Source of the DNA: Paenalcaligenes hominis_A
Lineage (GTDB): Bacteria; Pseudomonadota; Gammaproteobacteria; Burkholderiales; Burkholderiaceae_B
DNA length: 64,000 bases
Direction: 5' to 3'
NCBI RefSeq assembly: GCF_041359055.1
Contig: NZ_JBGJKZ010000002.1
Location: forward strand, 248,001 to 312,000
Made by a program: the position numbers and the translations under genes
Notes under the pieces: generated by a model
Databases searched by the model: none
What the model saw: the letters and a program-made list of their open reading frames with translations, nothing else
What the model was told of the DNA's origin: nothing
Shown: piece by piece, positions 17,081 to 25,828 of the stretch
Layout of the letters: every line of letters starts with the position of its first letter
How positions within the stretch are numbered: the stretch's first letter is position 1

Positions 17081-18757
17081 ATGAGTGCAATTGTACTTGT
17101 GGTCTTAGGCTTGGGTGGTATGGCCTTAGGCTACATCTTTTATTCACGGTTTATAGCGGAAAAAATCTATCAGCTGGATGACTCCATCCCAACGCCTGCG
17201 CACGAGTTCGAGGATGGCGTCGATTTTGTACCTACGAATAAGTACGTACTATGGGGCCACCACTTTACTTCTGTAGCTGGGGCTGCTCCCATTGTGGGGC
17301 CAGCGATTGCGGTTATTTGGGGCTGGTTACCCGCTTTCTTGTGGGTTACCTTGGGTACCATTTTTTTTGCTGGTGTTCACGATTTTGGTGCGGTGTGGGC
17401 CAGTGTTCGCAATAAAGCTAAATCCGTAGGTGCTTTAACGGGCGATGTGGTAGGAAAACGTGCCCGCTCTGTGTTTATGATCGTGATTTTCCTTGTGCTG
17501 TTAATGGTAAACGCGGTGTTTGGTGTGGTGATTGCTGGTTTGCTCATTAATAACCCAGGTTCTGTTGTTCCCGTTTGGGGGGCAATTGCCGTCGCTTTGG
17601 TCATTGGTCAAATGATTTATCGTGTTAAGGCGAATTTATTTTGGGTTTCCGTTATTGGTGTGGCTGTGCTGTACTGGCTTATCTATATAGGCCCAGATGT
17701 GCCCGTTGTATTGCCCGAGACCGTAATGGGCTTATCAGCTAGTGCGACTTGGATTTTGCTTTTGTTCTTTTACGCTGCAGTGGCTTCGCTATTACCTGTA
17801 TGGATGCTATTGCAGCCACGTGACTACATTAATGGTTTGCAGCTTTTTGTGGGGTTGGGCTTGTTGTATGTGGCTGTGTTCATTGCCAATCCGACTGTGG
17901 TTGCTCCGGCTATTAATGCAAATGTTCCTGCGGGTACGCCATCCATGATTCCGCTGTTATTTGTGACCATTGCGTGTGGCGCTATTTCAGGTTTTCATGG
18001 CTTGGTGGCTTCTGGCACGACCTCTAAACAGCTCAATAAGGAATCCGATGCCCGTTTTGTTGGGTATTTTGGTGCGATTGGCGAGGGAGCCCTAGCTTTG
18101 GCAGCCATCATCGCTGCGAGCGCTGGTTTTGCCACCTTGGCCGATTGGCAAGCAGTGTATGACTCGTTTGGAAAAGGTGGGGTTGCCGCTTTTGTAAATG
18201 GTGGTGCCACTATCTTGCATGCGGGCTTAGGTTTTAACTCTGAAATCGCTGCCACCATGTTAACGGTTATGGCGGCTTTATTTGCAGGTACCACCATGGA
18301 CACGGGTTTGCGTTTGCAGCGCTATATCTTCCAAGAGTGGGGTGAAATCTACAATATCGGTTGGCTAGGCAAGCCATTCCCAGCCACGCTATTGGCTGTG
18401 GCAAGCTGCTTGGTCTTGGCCTTTGGCGCGGGTGGCGCTGATGGCTCAGGTGGTTTAATTATCTGGCCTTTATTCGGTACCACAAACCAATTGCTGGCTG
18501 GCTTAACTTTATTGGTTATTGCCGTTATGTTGGTGCGCAAGCGTATTACGGCTACCTATGTGATTTGGCCATTAGCGTTTCTGTTGGTCATGACTTTAGC
18601 CGCTTTACTGCTTCAACTGCATGATTTCTACCTGAAAAAAGATTGGTTTTTATTGGGGCTAGATGTGGTGGTGCTAGTGGCTGCCATATTAGTTACTCTA
18701 GAGTGTGTCAGTGCTTTGCGTACAGAAAAACGTAAAGCCATTCAGGCTACAACCTAA
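17081..18757 (+). CDS. CstA/BtsT-family carrier (short form)
   Basis: A 558-residue multispanning membrane protein of the CstA family, whose studied members import pyruvate or peptides during carbon limitation. Family marks near the N terminus are the LWGHHFTSVAGAAPIVGPA stretch (residues about 57-75) and TLGTIFFAGVHDFGAVWAS (about 95-112); ISGFHGLVASGTTSKQ near 310 is the second conserved block. It is clearly shorter than the roughly 700-residue E. coli CstA and BtsT. The ATG at 17081 has a near-perfect AAGGGGAAG site; a GTG seven codons earlier has none. It heads a tight operon with the Cys-Cys protein and the ArsA-like ATPase. Substrate unknown. Confidence 0.88.
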   Translation: MSAIVLVVLGLGGMALGYIFYSRFIAEKIYQLDDSIPTPAHEFEDGVDFVPTNKYVLWGHHFTSVAGAAPIVGPAIAVIWGWLPAFLWVTLGTIFFAGVHDFGAVWASVRNKAKSVGALTGDVVGKRARSVFMIVIFLVLLMVNAVFGVVIAGLLINNPGSVVPVWGAIAVALVIGQMIYRVKANLFWVSVIGVAVLYWLIYIGPDVPVVLPETVMGLSASATWILLLFFYAAVASLLPVWMLLQPRDYINGLQLFVGLGLLYVAVFIANPTVVAPAINANVPAGTPSMIPLLFVTIACGAISGFHGLVASGTTSKQLNKESDARFVGYFGAIGEGALALAAIIAASAGFATLADWQAVYDSFGKGGVAAFVNGGATILHAGLGFNSEIAATMLTVMAALFAGTTMDTGLRLQRYIFQEWGEIYNIGWLGKPFPATLLAVASCLVLAFGAGGADGSGGLIIWPLFGTTNQLLAGLTLLVIAVMLVRKRITATYVIWPLAFLLVMTLAALLLQLHDFYLKKDWFLLGLDVVVLVAAILVTLECVSALRTEKRKAIQATT

Positions 18758-18769
18758 GGAGTTTGTGTT

Positions 18770-19048
18770 ATGAAAGGCGCATGGTCATCGATTCGAGAGT
18801 GGTGTCATCAAGCTAACGAATTAGGAACTGAGTTCTACAATGCGCCTTATCGAGCGGCTATAGCTCGAGCCAAGCGCGAAGAGGACGATTTATTTATGTT
18901 GCTTGTGTTTGCCGAAATGATGGGTATACCCAATCCCGCTTCATGGTACACACTAGAGTTGCAACCTATTCTTTTAGAGCGTTTTCACGATTGGCATACG
19001 CGCATGGGCATGGAGCGTTCGCCGCTTGATCATTTTAGGTGCTGCTAA
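18770..19048 (+). CDS. Small protein with C-terminal Cys-Cys (cory-CC-star-like)
   Basis: A 92-residue cytoplasmic protein with no membrane segment, rich in charged and aromatic residues (MKGAWSSIREWCHQANELGT at the start, FAEMMGIPNPASWYTLEL in the middle) and ending exactly in ...HFRCC. Cysteines are C12, C91 and C92. From memory it resembles a family named for its last two cysteines before the stop (cory-CC-star); this naming is from recall, not a search. AAGGAG precedes its ATG 12 bases after cstA, and its stop abuts the ATG of the ArsA-like gene. A C-terminal CC could bind a metal, form a disulfide or be modified; none of this is shown. Confidence 0.75.
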   Translation: MKGAWSSIREWCHQANELGTEFYNAPYRAAIARAKREEDDLFMLLVFAEMMGIPNPASWYTLELQPILLERFHDWHTRMGMERSPLDHFRCC

Positions 19049-20059
19049 ATGAGTATTCCTTTTTCACAGCTTATGCAGCAGCAAGTCATACTTGTGGGTG
19101 GCAAGGGCGGGGTAGGTAAAACAACGGTATCAGCAGCCATGGCCGTCAAGGCTGCGACTACCTTTAATAAACACGTGTTGTTAGTGTCTACTGATCCCGC
19201 TCATAGCCTAAGCGACGTATTTGGTCGCTCTGTTGGCAGTACACCGGTGCACTTACTACAACGCTTACATGCTCTAGAACTGGACCCAGAAAAAGAGGTC
19301 GATTTATATCTAGATCGGGTTTTAGCGCAAATGCGACGCTATGCTGGGCCCGACCAAATCCACGAGCTGCAACGTCATTTGCGTTTATCCCGTTTATCGC
19401 CTGGGGCCCAAGAGGCCGCCTTGCTTGAGCGTATGGCGCAGTTATTGCACGATGGATTAAATGAGTACGATCTAATTATTTTTGATACAGCTCCTACAGG
19501 CCATACATTACGTTTACTAAGTCTGCCCGAGGTTATGGCGGCATGGACAGATGGCTTGCTTAGGCATAACAAACGTTCCGAGCAACTAGGCAAAGTGCTG
19601 GCACATCTTAGTCCTGGTAAAGATGTAAACAATATTTTTAAAAGCCCACACCAAACCAAACATGCAGACTTAGATGAGAAAAGCCAAGAGCTGGTGCAAA
19701 CACTAGAGGCTCGTCAAAGCTTATTTCACCATGCAAGGCGTGTGTTGCATGATCCCAAGTTAGCCAGTTTTATTTTTGTTTTAACAGCCGAGCGCTTGCC
19801 AATATTAGAAACAGAGCGCGCAGTTCAATCCTTAAATGATATTGGTGTGAACGTCGCAGGTTTAGTGATTAACCGCTTGTTGCCGCCCCAGCTTGAGGGC
19901 GGTTTTTGGCAGGCGCACTTAACGCGTCAAAATAACTATTTACAACAAATTGAGCAGCGACTAGGCAAGCTACCGCAACATCATTTATGGTTACAAGAGC
20001 AAGAAATACAAGGTGCAGAGGCTTTAGAGCAATTTGCAGAAGGCTTGGCTGACCATTGA
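19049..20059 (+). CDS. ArsA/Get3-type ATPase, cysteine-free
   Basis: A 336-residue P-loop ATPase of the ArsA/Get3 (SIMIBI) class. Visible motifs: deviant Walker A GGKGGVGKTT (residues 17-26), switch I STDPAHSLSDVFG near 47, and switch II DTAPTGHTLRLLSLP near 146. It has one ATPase half, as in Get3 and unlike the tandem ArsA of arsenic operons. I see no cysteine anywhere in the protein, so neither the arsenite-binding cysteines of ArsA nor the zinc CxxC of Get3 is present. Its ATG follows the stop codon of the Cys-Cys protein directly. A role with the CstA carrier and the CC-tailed protein is inferred from coupling only. Confidence 0.85.
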   Translation: MSIPFSQLMQQQVILVGGKGGVGKTTVSAAMAVKAATTFNKHVLLVSTDPAHSLSDVFGRSVGSTPVHLLQRLHALELDPEKEVDLYLDRVLAQMRRYAGPDQIHELQRHLRLSRLSPGAQEAALLERMAQLLHDGLNEYDLIIFDTAPTGHTLRLLSLPEVMAAWTDGLLRHNKRSEQLGKVLAHLSPGKDVNNIFKSPHQTKHADLDEKSQELVQTLEARQSLFHHARRVLHDPKLASFIFVLTAERLPILETERAVQSLNDIGVNVAGLVINRLLPPQLEGGFWQAHLTRQNNYLQQIEQRLGKLPQHHLWLQEQEIQGAEALEQFAEGLADH

Positions 20060-20074
20060 TTACTTAAATGCTAT

Positions 20075-20089
20075 TGATAACTATTATCA
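20075..20089 (+). promoter_or_regulatory. Fur box upstream of tonB
   Basis: TGATAACTATTATCA matches the 7-1-7 Fur consensus (TGATAAT-n-ATTATCA) at all but one arm position. It lies 73 bases before the tonB start, so iron repression of tonB-exbB-exbD is expected. Confidence 0.8.
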
Positions 20090-20161
20090 TTACTGCTAAG
20101 ATGGCGCTTTAGTTAGGCACGGTTATGTCGTGCCTTTACCATTTTAATAGTAAATGTAGGT

Positions 20162-21046
20162 ATGCCTCATCCATCCCATCACCCGTTGGAACGTTCGCGC
20201 CTCTGGCTCAAGCTCACAGGTATTGCTGCAGCCGTAGGTTTACATGCTAGTGTACTGGCCTTTTTATTGCATAGCTCACAGCCAAAATTAGCGGGCGAGC
20301 CGGCACAAGAAGAAGTCATCGGTGTCAGCTTGTTTGACCTTAGTGAGCTAGAGGAAAATAGCGTAGCAGATGAGATAGCAGATGAGGTCACCGAGGAAAC
20401 AGTAGAGGCCGAACCCGAACCTGAAATTGAGCCGGAACCAGAACCTGAGCCCGAGCCTGAAATCGAACCGGAACCGGAACCGGAACCGGAGCCCGAGCCT
20501 GAAATCGAACCGGAGCCAGAGCCAGAGCCAGAGCCAGAACCAGAGCCCGAGCCTATAGTCGAGGATCCGGTGATTCCTGAGCCTGTAGTGGAAAAACCCA
20601 AACCCAAACCACAACCCAAGCCTCAGCCTAAACCCAAGCCAAAACCTGAGCCTAAACCCGAGCCCAAAAAAGTGGCTGAGGTGGCTAAGCCTGCCACAGC
20701 ACCCAAGCCAGCAGACTCCCAGAAACCGGCTGGGGGCCAGCAAGCCAAAGCCATTGATCCCAACCAACCTCGTGTTATTGGTCAAGTTAACTATTTAGGC
20801 GCACCACCACGGCCTGTGTATCCACGCGCCTCACAACGACGCAACGAGCAAGGTACAGTCATTGTCCGTGTGCTTATCTCTACACAAGGAACAGTGCTTG
20901 AGGTCTGGGTGAAAAATACCTCAGGCCACGCACGTTTGGACGAGGCCGCGCTTAGTGCTGTAAGAAAAGTGAAGTTTAAACCGTATACCGAAAATGGCGT
21001 TGCCTATAGAGCAATGGCCGATATCCCTTTTGATTTTGTTTTATAG
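20162..21046 (+). CDS. tonB: TonB energy transducer
   Basis: A 294-residue protein that couples the ExbBD proton motor to outer-membrane TonB-dependent receptors for iron and other uptake. One N-terminal membrane anchor (LKLTGIAAAVGLHASVLAFLL, residues about 16-36) is followed by a very regular Glu-Pro spacer (about 75-135), a Lys-Pro spacer (about 145-170) and the C-terminal TonB domain with RPVYPRASQRRNEQGTVIVR and VRKVKFKPYTENG. The spacer probably spans the periplasm. It is first in a tonB-exbB-exbD operon behind a Fur box. Confidence 0.94.
   Translation: MPHPSHHPLERSRLWLKLTGIAAAVGLHASVLAFLLHSSQPKLAGEPAQEEVIGVSLFDLSELEENSVADEIADEVTEETVEAEPEPEIEPEPEPEPEPEIEPEPEPEPEPEPEIEPEPEPEPEPEPEPEPIVEDPVIPEPVVEKPKPKPQPKPQPKPKPKPEPKPEPKKVAEVAKPATAPKPADSQKPAGGQQAKAIDPNQPRVIGQVNYLGAPPRPVYPRASQRRNEQGTVIVRVLISTQGTVLEVWVKNTSGHARLDEAALSAVRKVKFKPYTENGVAYRAMADIPFDFVL
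20410..20555 (+). repeat. Degenerate Glu-Pro codon repeat in tonB
   Basis: GAA/GAG-CCN codons alternate with occasional ATT/ATC-GAG insertions, giving (EP)n-EI blocks. Several block copies are nearly identical in DNA, so the number of units may vary by slippage. Confidence 0.8.
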
Positions 21047-21055
21047 GACTCAGGC

Positions 21056-21916
21056 ATGATGCAGGAGCTATTTGATGCGCTCATTGTCAGCGTAGCGCAA
21101 CTCAGCAGTGCGAGCACTGATTTACAAGAACCTGTTCAGCAGGCCACACAAGCATTAGCAAATACCACTAATGCGTTAGCGCCTGCTCCCTTAACCCAGG
21201 CAGAGGCCCAAGAGGGCGGTATGCTGCATTTTATTGCTCAAAGCGACTGGGTGGGAAAAAGCTTATTTGTGGTTCTTTTATTAATGTCAATTGCCAGTTG
21301 GTACTTAATCATTGTCAAAAGTATTACCAATATACGCTTAAAAAAACGGTCTAAACGTTTTTTACGAGAGTTCTGGGCAGCTAGCTCGCTAGAGCAGGTG
21401 AAAAATGAAATTGCCACTCATGGCGCATCCGAACCTTTTGCTCATCTAGCAAGTCATGCTATACATGCCGAAAGCCATCACACCAAATATGGGGCTATGC
21501 GTCTTGAGGAAAAAGGTTCTACCCAAGCTTTTGTGACCCGAATTATGCGTAAAGTCATTGATGAGGAAACCGCTCGCTTAGAAAACGGTTTAACCTTATT
21601 GGCATCAGTTGGTTCAACCTCACCTTTTGTGGGCTTGTTTGGTACGGTTTGGGGCGTTTACCATGCGTTGATCAATATTGGCTTGTCTAGCGAAGTGGCT
21701 CTTAACAGCATTGCTGGCCCAGTGGGCGAGGCGCTGATTATGACGGGTCTAGGTTTGGCTGTGGCTATTCCTGCTGTTTTGGCTTATAACGCTTTTGTGC
21801 GTGCTAATCGCGTTTACTTGGCGCAATTGGATGCGTTTGCGCATGATCTATTTACTTTCTTGACCACTGGGCAACAGGTTACAGAGCGTAACGGCAGATC
21901 CCATTCTGGAAAATAA
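21056..21916 (+). CDS. exbB: ExbB proton channel protein
   Basis: A 286-residue inner-membrane protein of the MotA/TolQ/ExbB family that forms the pentameric stator of the Ton motor. It has an N-terminal periplasmic extension of about 50 residues, a first helix near FVVLLLMSIASWYLIIVKS (about 64-82), a cytoplasmic loop, and two closing helices with the family blocks LASVGSTSPFVGLFGTVWGVYHAL and AGPVGEALIMTGLGLAVAIPAVLAYN (given by their key GSTAPxxGLxGTV and GEAL...GLxxAIPA residues). It starts 9 bases after tonB; either of two adjacent ATG codons could be used. Confidence 0.94.
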   Translation: MMQELFDALIVSVAQLSSASTDLQEPVQQATQALANTTNALAPAPLTQAEAQEGGMLHFIAQSDWVGKSLFVVLLLMSIASWYLIIVKSITNIRLKKRSKRFLREFWAASSLEQVKNEIATHGASEPFAHLASHAIHAESHHTKYGAMRLEEKGSTQAFVTRIMRKVIDEETARLENGLTLLASVGSTSPFVGLFGTVWGVYHALINIGLSSEVALNSIAGPVGEALIMTGLGLAVAIPAVLAYNAFVRANRVYLAQLDAFAHDLFTFLTTGQQVTERNGRSHSGK

Positions 21917-21925
21917 GGACTAATC

Positions 21926-22369
21926 ATGTCATTTGGAAGCTTTGATCGCAGTAGCTCACATAATGCCACGAATGCTGAAATCAACATGGTACCTTTGATT
22001 GATGTGATGTTGGTGTTGTTGGTTATTTTTCTTATTACAGCGCCACTACTGACTCATTCTATTTCTGTGCAGTTACCTCAGGCTTCTGCTCAAGCAGTGG
22101 AAAACGAAACAAAGTATTTGGATTTGGCTATTACGCTAGATGGTGAGTTGTACTTAGATAATGACAAGGTCGAATTAGACGACTTGACTGCCACCTTGCA
22201 GCCTTATTCATTAGAAACACCACAACCAGAAATTCGCATACGTGCCGATCAAGATACCCGCTACGAGCTACTGGCTCAGGTGATGAGTAATGCTAAAGCC
22301 TCTGGCTTAGCGCGCTTGGGTTTTGTCACACGACCAAATAGCACTGCGACCACATCTGAGGCTCCCTAA
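21926..22369 (+). CDS. exbD: ExbD proton-motor rotor protein
   Basis: A 147-residue protein with one membrane helix (VPLIDVMLVLLVIFLITAPL, about residues 22-41) containing the Asp needed for proton movement, followed by a periplasmic domain (IRIRADQDTRYELLAQVMSNA). It follows exbB by 9 bases. The order tonB-exbB-exbD is the usual one in betaproteobacteria. Confidence 0.94.
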   Translation: MSFGSFDRSSSHNATNAEINMVPLIDVMLVLLVIFLITAPLLTHSISVQLPQASAQAVENETKYLDLAITLDGELYLDNDKVELDDLTATLQPYSLETPQPEIRIRADQDTRYELLAQVMSNAKASGLARLGFVTRPNSTATTSEAP

Positions 22370-22397
22370 ATGCCGCCAATCAGTATAAAATCGTGGT

Positions 22398-23078
22398 ATG
22401 CGATTATTAATTATTGAAGACGATCATGTATTAGGTCCTGCTTTGCAGGACTTTTTACAGGCTCAGGGATATCAAACACAGCTGATTACCCGCGGTGATC
22501 AGCTGCTGTCACAGTTAGAGCATTATCCAGCCGATTTGCTGGTACTTGACTTAAACCTACCGGGCAAAAGTGGGTTAGAAGTATTACGTGAGTTACGTCA
22601 ACACGGTCACGAGGTGCCTGTTTTGATTTTAACTGCACGAGATGCCCTCGAGGATCGGGTGGCTGGCTTAGATGCGGGGGCCGATGATTATGTCACCAAA
22701 CCCTTTGAGCTAGCGGAACTTGCTGCCCGGGTTCGTGTACTAGCCAGACGTTACCCTGGTCATAATCAACAGTTACTTCAGGTAGGCAACTTGCAGCTCG
22801 ACATGGAGTACAAGGAATTACTGTACGCGGGTCAACGCTTGGCTGTTTCTGTACGCGAGTTCTCTTTATTGCAATTGCTAATGCAGCGCGCGGGCAAGGT
22901 CGTTACCAAGCAGCAAATTATTCAGTTTCTCTCCGACGGCGAGGCCGATTTCAGTGACAATGCTGTTGAGGTCTATGTGTACAGACTTCGGAAACGCCTC
23001 GAGCCAACTGGTTTAAGCATTCAAACCCTACGTGGTTTTGGTTATGTCCTAGAGGCTAACCATGAAGCAACCCATTAA
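22398..23078 (+). CDS. OmpR-family response regulator (QseB/TctD-like)
   Basis: A 226-residue DNA-binding regulator. The receiver domain has the acidic pair EDD at residues 7-9, the phosphoacceptor Asp in LLVLDLNLPGKSG near residue 51 and the Lys in VTKPF near 101. The winged-helix output domain ends with EVYVYRLRKRLEPTG and LRGFGYVLE. It overlaps the histidine kinase gene by 17 bases. Targets are unknown; the position just after exbD does not prove a link to iron. Confidence 0.9.
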   Translation: MRLLIIEDDHVLGPALQDFLQAQGYQTQLITRGDQLLSQLEHYPADLLVLDLNLPGKSGLEVLRELRQHGHEVPVLILTARDALEDRVAGLDAGADDYVTKPFELAELAARVRVLARRYPGHNQQLLQVGNLQLDMEYKELLYAGQRLAVSVREFSLLQLLMQRAGKVVTKQQIIQFLSDGEADFSDNAVEVYVYRLRKRLEPTGLSIQTLRGFGYVLEANHEATH

Positions 23079-24168
23079 GCAATTATGCCAATCCTTGCAT
23101 AAAGGTAGCCTTGCTCGGCACCTAATGCTGCGCCTATTTCCACCCATAGCGTTACTGGTTATTTTGGATTTGGCTGTAACGTGGGTATTAACCAGCCGCA
23201 TGCACTTGGAAGACTGGTTATTGCGCGATATCTTTTGGACTATGCTCCTTAGCCAATTGCTTTGGGTTGCCTTGTTTGGCTGGGTGCTTATTGCCGGGCT
23301 ACGTTCGGGCTTACAGGCTGTTGAGCGTTTAGGTGCGGATATTGCAGCTCAAGATGCCGATGAGTTACAGCCTTTGGTGGCAGAGGATTTGCCAGCTGAA
23401 CTCCGTCCCTTAGTGGACCATTTCAATCAGTTATTAGTACGCTTAGATGAAAGTGTAGTGGCACAAAAACGCTTTATTGCACATGCGGCTCATCAGTTGC
23501 GTACACCGCTAAGTACATTACGTTTAGAATCAGAGCTAATGCTGGCTAAAGACTTGGCAGCAGATATGCGTGCTCCTGTAGAGCGAATCAAGCTAAGCAC
23601 TGAGCGCATGATTCGCCTAGGGCAGCAGTTATTGGTTTTAGCGCGTGTGGATGCGGCAGCTAGTCCCAAAGATCGATTTGTGCGTTTGGATTTATGTGAA
23701 TGGGCACGTACCAGTGGCGCTGAATGGATTCAACCTACCCATAAAAAAAACCTAGCACTGCGATTAATTGCGCCGGATAAATCAATTTGGGTAGACGCAG
23801 ATCCGCTGCTATTGGATGAGCTTTTAGGAAACTTAATAGATAACGCACTACGTTATTCTCAGGCTCAACATCAAATCACTTTACGTATTACTGCCAATCC
23901 GCCTACATTAAGTGTGGAAGACGATGGTATAGGCATTAGCTTTAACGATAGCCATCAGCTTTTTGAGGCGTTTTATCGAGGTTCTGATAATCAGCAAAGC
24001 GATGGGTCGGGCTTAGGTCTAGCCATCGTGCGAGAAATTGCATTAGCGCATGGGGCGGGCTGGAACCTATTAAGCCGTCCTCATTACAAAGGGACGCGCA
24101 TTAGTATCGTTTTCCCAGGCCCGCGCATGGGTATTGGCCTAAGGCGTCAGCTGCGTACTAGCGAATAG
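23062..24168 (+). CDS. Sensor histidine kinase (QseC/TctE-like)
   Basis: A 368-residue membrane kinase. Two helices lie near residues 25-45 and 60-80 with only a very short periplasmic segment between them, so signal sensing is probably within or near the membrane. The HisKA box is FIAHAAHQLRTPLS near residue 143; the ATPase domain has the N box NLIDNALRYS near 265, DDGIGIS near 288 and the G2 box SDGSGLGLAIV near 318. Its cognate regulator is the overlapping upstream gene. The last 11 bases overlap convergently with the next gene. Confidence 0.9.
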   Translation: MKQPIKQLCQSLHKGSLARHLMLRLFPPIALLVILDLAVTWVLTSRMHLEDWLLRDIFWTMLLSQLLWVALFGWVLIAGLRSGLQAVERLGADIAAQDADELQPLVAEDLPAELRPLVDHFNQLLVRLDESVVAQKRFIAHAAHQLRTPLSTLRLESELMLAKDLAADMRAPVERIKLSTERMIRLGQQLLVLARVDAAASPKDRFVRLDLCEWARTSGAEWIQPTHKKNLALRLIAPDKSIWVDADPLLLDELLGNLIDNALRYSQAQHQITLRITANPPTLSVEDDGIGISFNDSHQLFEAFYRGSDNQQSDGSGLGLAIVREIALAHGAGWNLLSRPHYKGTRISIVFPGPRMGIGLRRQLRTSE

Positions 24169-24604
24169 GAGCTGGCTGCGTTGGAATGCTACGCACCGGG
24201 TTAGTTGGTTGAACCTGAGTGGGTTCACCTTGAATTGTAATAGTGGATTCGCGCAAAATACCCCCGCCTTCGACTGAGCCAAACTCTTTAGAAGGGATTT
24301 GTCCTGTCATTTGTGCTACACAATCTTCTTGAGCAGACTGGGATTGCAAAGCACGGCAACGTGCAGTACGGTTTTCCGTTAAGGTGGACTCGCTAAGCTG
24401 TGCGGGCGGAGTGCGTTTTGCTTGCTGCAGGGCAGCGCCGGCATCACGCTTGCAGTTTTGTTTAGCAGCTGCGTCACTCAATTGATTGCATGTTTGCATT
24501 GCCTCGTTATACGCTTGTTGCGGAGTAGGGTTTTGAGCGTGAGCACTATGAAAACCTAAAGACATAACAAGGCTAGATGCGACTAAAAAAGATTTTTTCA
24601 TCAT
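24158..24604 (-). CDS. Exported hypothetical protein
   Basis: A 148-residue protein with a clear signal peptide (MMKKSFLVASSLVMSLGFHSAHA, cleavage after AHA near residue 23). The mature part holds four cysteines in two similar blocks (CNQLSDAAAKQNCKRDAG and CRALQSQSAQEDCVAQM), suggesting two disulfide-linked helical hairpins, then a Pro/Gln-rich tail. No known family is recognised; function unknown. It is convergent with the sensor kinase gene and stands alone. Confidence 0.7.
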   Translation of the reverse strand: MMKKSFLVASSLVMSLGFHSAHAQNPTPQQAYNEAMQTCNQLSDAAAKQNCKRDAGAALQQAKRTPPAQLSESTLTENRTARCRALQSQSAQEDCVAQMTGQIPSKEFGSVEGGGILRESTITIQGEPTQVQPTNPVRSIPTQPAPIR

Positions 24605-24678
24605 TGACTCCTTGGGTTAATGCCGAGATTTAAGTGTAACAACAATAACCGCAACTAAAAGTAAAGGAGTGCTGCTGA

Positions 24679-25065
24679 TTACTTAGAGGGCGGCTTAATT
24701 TCTGTTTTCATGGGCACATCCATCAGACCGAGCTCGTCAGGCGCATACTCAGCCAAACGCTGCTTGGTTTCCCGTTTGATGGCTGCACGCATTAATAAAA
24801 TAGCGGTTACAGGCGAAGTGATTACTAAAAGCACAGTAATAACCAACGGATAGACTAAAAGTTTTTTTGCGCCAAAACTAGCTACTAATGCACAGGCCAC
24901 CAAAAGACAAAATACGCCCAAGGTATTACCCAAAGTGGGTGCATGCATACGAGAGTAAAAGTGACGTAAGCGAACTAAGCCCAGTGTGCCCACCAATGTA
25001 ATAATGCCGCTTAATACAATTAAGACACTAATTAAAACAGTAAGCCAAAGCGGAAACTCATTCAT
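24679..25065 (-). CDS. mrpG: Mrp/Pha-type cation:proton antiporter subunit G
   Basis: A 128-residue subunit with three membrane helices; the LVRLRHFYSRMHAPTLGNTLG block near residues 27-47 is the MnhG/PhaG signature. It is the last gene of a six-gene minus-strand operon and overlaps the F-subunit gene by 4 bases. Confidence 0.9.
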   Translation of the reverse strand: MNEFPLWLTVLISVLIVLSGIITLVGTLGLVRLRHFYSRMHAPTLGNTLGVFCLLVACALVASFGAKKLLVYPLVITVLLVITSPVTAILLMRAAIKRETKQRLAEYAPDELGLMDVPMKTEIKPPSK

Positions 25066-25343
25066 GGTTCGATGACCTCGCCACGTAATAAAAATTTAGC
25101 CATTGCTGCCGAGCCCACAAAACCAAAGAGGGCAATGAGTAATCCAATGTCAAAATACAAGGTGGAGTTAAAACGTAAGCCCAAGGCCAGAAGAGCCATC
25201 AGCCCATTGCTATATATGGTGTCTAAAGCTAGGACCCGATCAGCAGCTGTAGGGCCAGTCATTAAGCGGTATACAGCAACAACCATGCCGATGGTGTAAC
25301 AGGTCAAAGCAAAGAGGCTGGCCCAGTGTATTAGTGCACTCAT
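25062..25343 (-). CDS. mrpF: Mrp/Pha-type cation:proton antiporter subunit F
   Basis: A 93-residue three-helix subunit; RLMTGPTAADRVLALDTI near residues 25-42 is the MrpF/PhaF signature. Both ends overlap neighbours by 4 bases, so the operon is translationally coupled. Confidence 0.9.
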   Translation of the reverse strand: MSALIHWASLFALTCYTIGMVVAVYRLMTGPTAADRVLALDTIYSNGLMALLALGLRFNSTLYFDIGLLIALFGFVGSAAMAKFLLRGEVIEP

Positions 25344-25828
25344 TCAAAAATCTCTATTAAGGGTTCCTGATACCTTTTTTGGATGGTATCTAACCAGTGT
25401 TGCTCATCTTTAAGGTCAAGTATATGCAATGTTAATACTTGTGTTTCATAGTTGAAACCAGCCCAAACAGTACCCGGAGTGTAGGTAATAATGCAGGCTA
25501 AGGCGGCTAATCCGTGCGGGTCTTTAAGGCGAATAGGGATGTTTAAAAAACCCGGAGCTGGCTGCGCTTTTTCTCTAAATAAAACGATATAACCCACATC
25601 GTAATTAGATTTAACAATATCCACTGCTACATGCCAACATAAACGTATAGCAATAAATGGGTGGTGCATCGTGGCACGGATGGGTCTAAAGGGTAAGGCG
25701 GCTAGGCTTAAAGCGATGCCTAGGCCCACAGCCAATACAAGATTTCCCTTTGAAAAACCATTTAATAATAACCAAAGAAAAGCAAGTAGGGCAGGCAAAA
25801 ATATAAACTGCGCGTATTTTTTAATCAT
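25340..25828 (-). CDS. mrpE: Mrp/Pha-type cation:proton antiporter subunit E
   Basis: A 162-residue MnhE/PhaE family subunit with N-terminal helices and the conserved cytoplasmic block ITYTPGTVWAGF near residue 113 followed by LHILDLKDEQHW. I use the ATG at 25828, which overlaps the mrpD end by 8 bases; a longer frame begins twelve codons earlier inside mrpD. Confidence 0.88.
   Translation of the reverse strand: MIKKYAQFIFLPALLAFLWLLLNGFSKGNLVLAVGLGIALSLAALPFRPIRATMHHPFIAIRLCWHVAVDIVKSNYDVGYIVLFREKAQPAPGFLNIPIRLKDPHGLAALACIITYTPGTVWAGFNYETQVLTLHILDLKDEQHWLDTIQKRYQEPLIEIFE

Noticed and set aside
19049..20059. Arsenic-resistance ATPase ArsA
   Set aside because: Single ATPase half, no cysteines for arsenite and no arsB/arsC/arsR nearby.
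20410..20555. Short tandem repeats that could suggest CRISPR or satellite DNA
   Set aside because: They encode the Glu-Pro spacer of TonB; there are no unique spacers and no cas genes.
20179..20785. Long open frames opposite and beside tonB with Gly-Ser or Leu-Trp-Phe repeats
   Set aside because: They are antisense readings of the Glu-Pro codon repeat; tonB is a clear family member with its operon.
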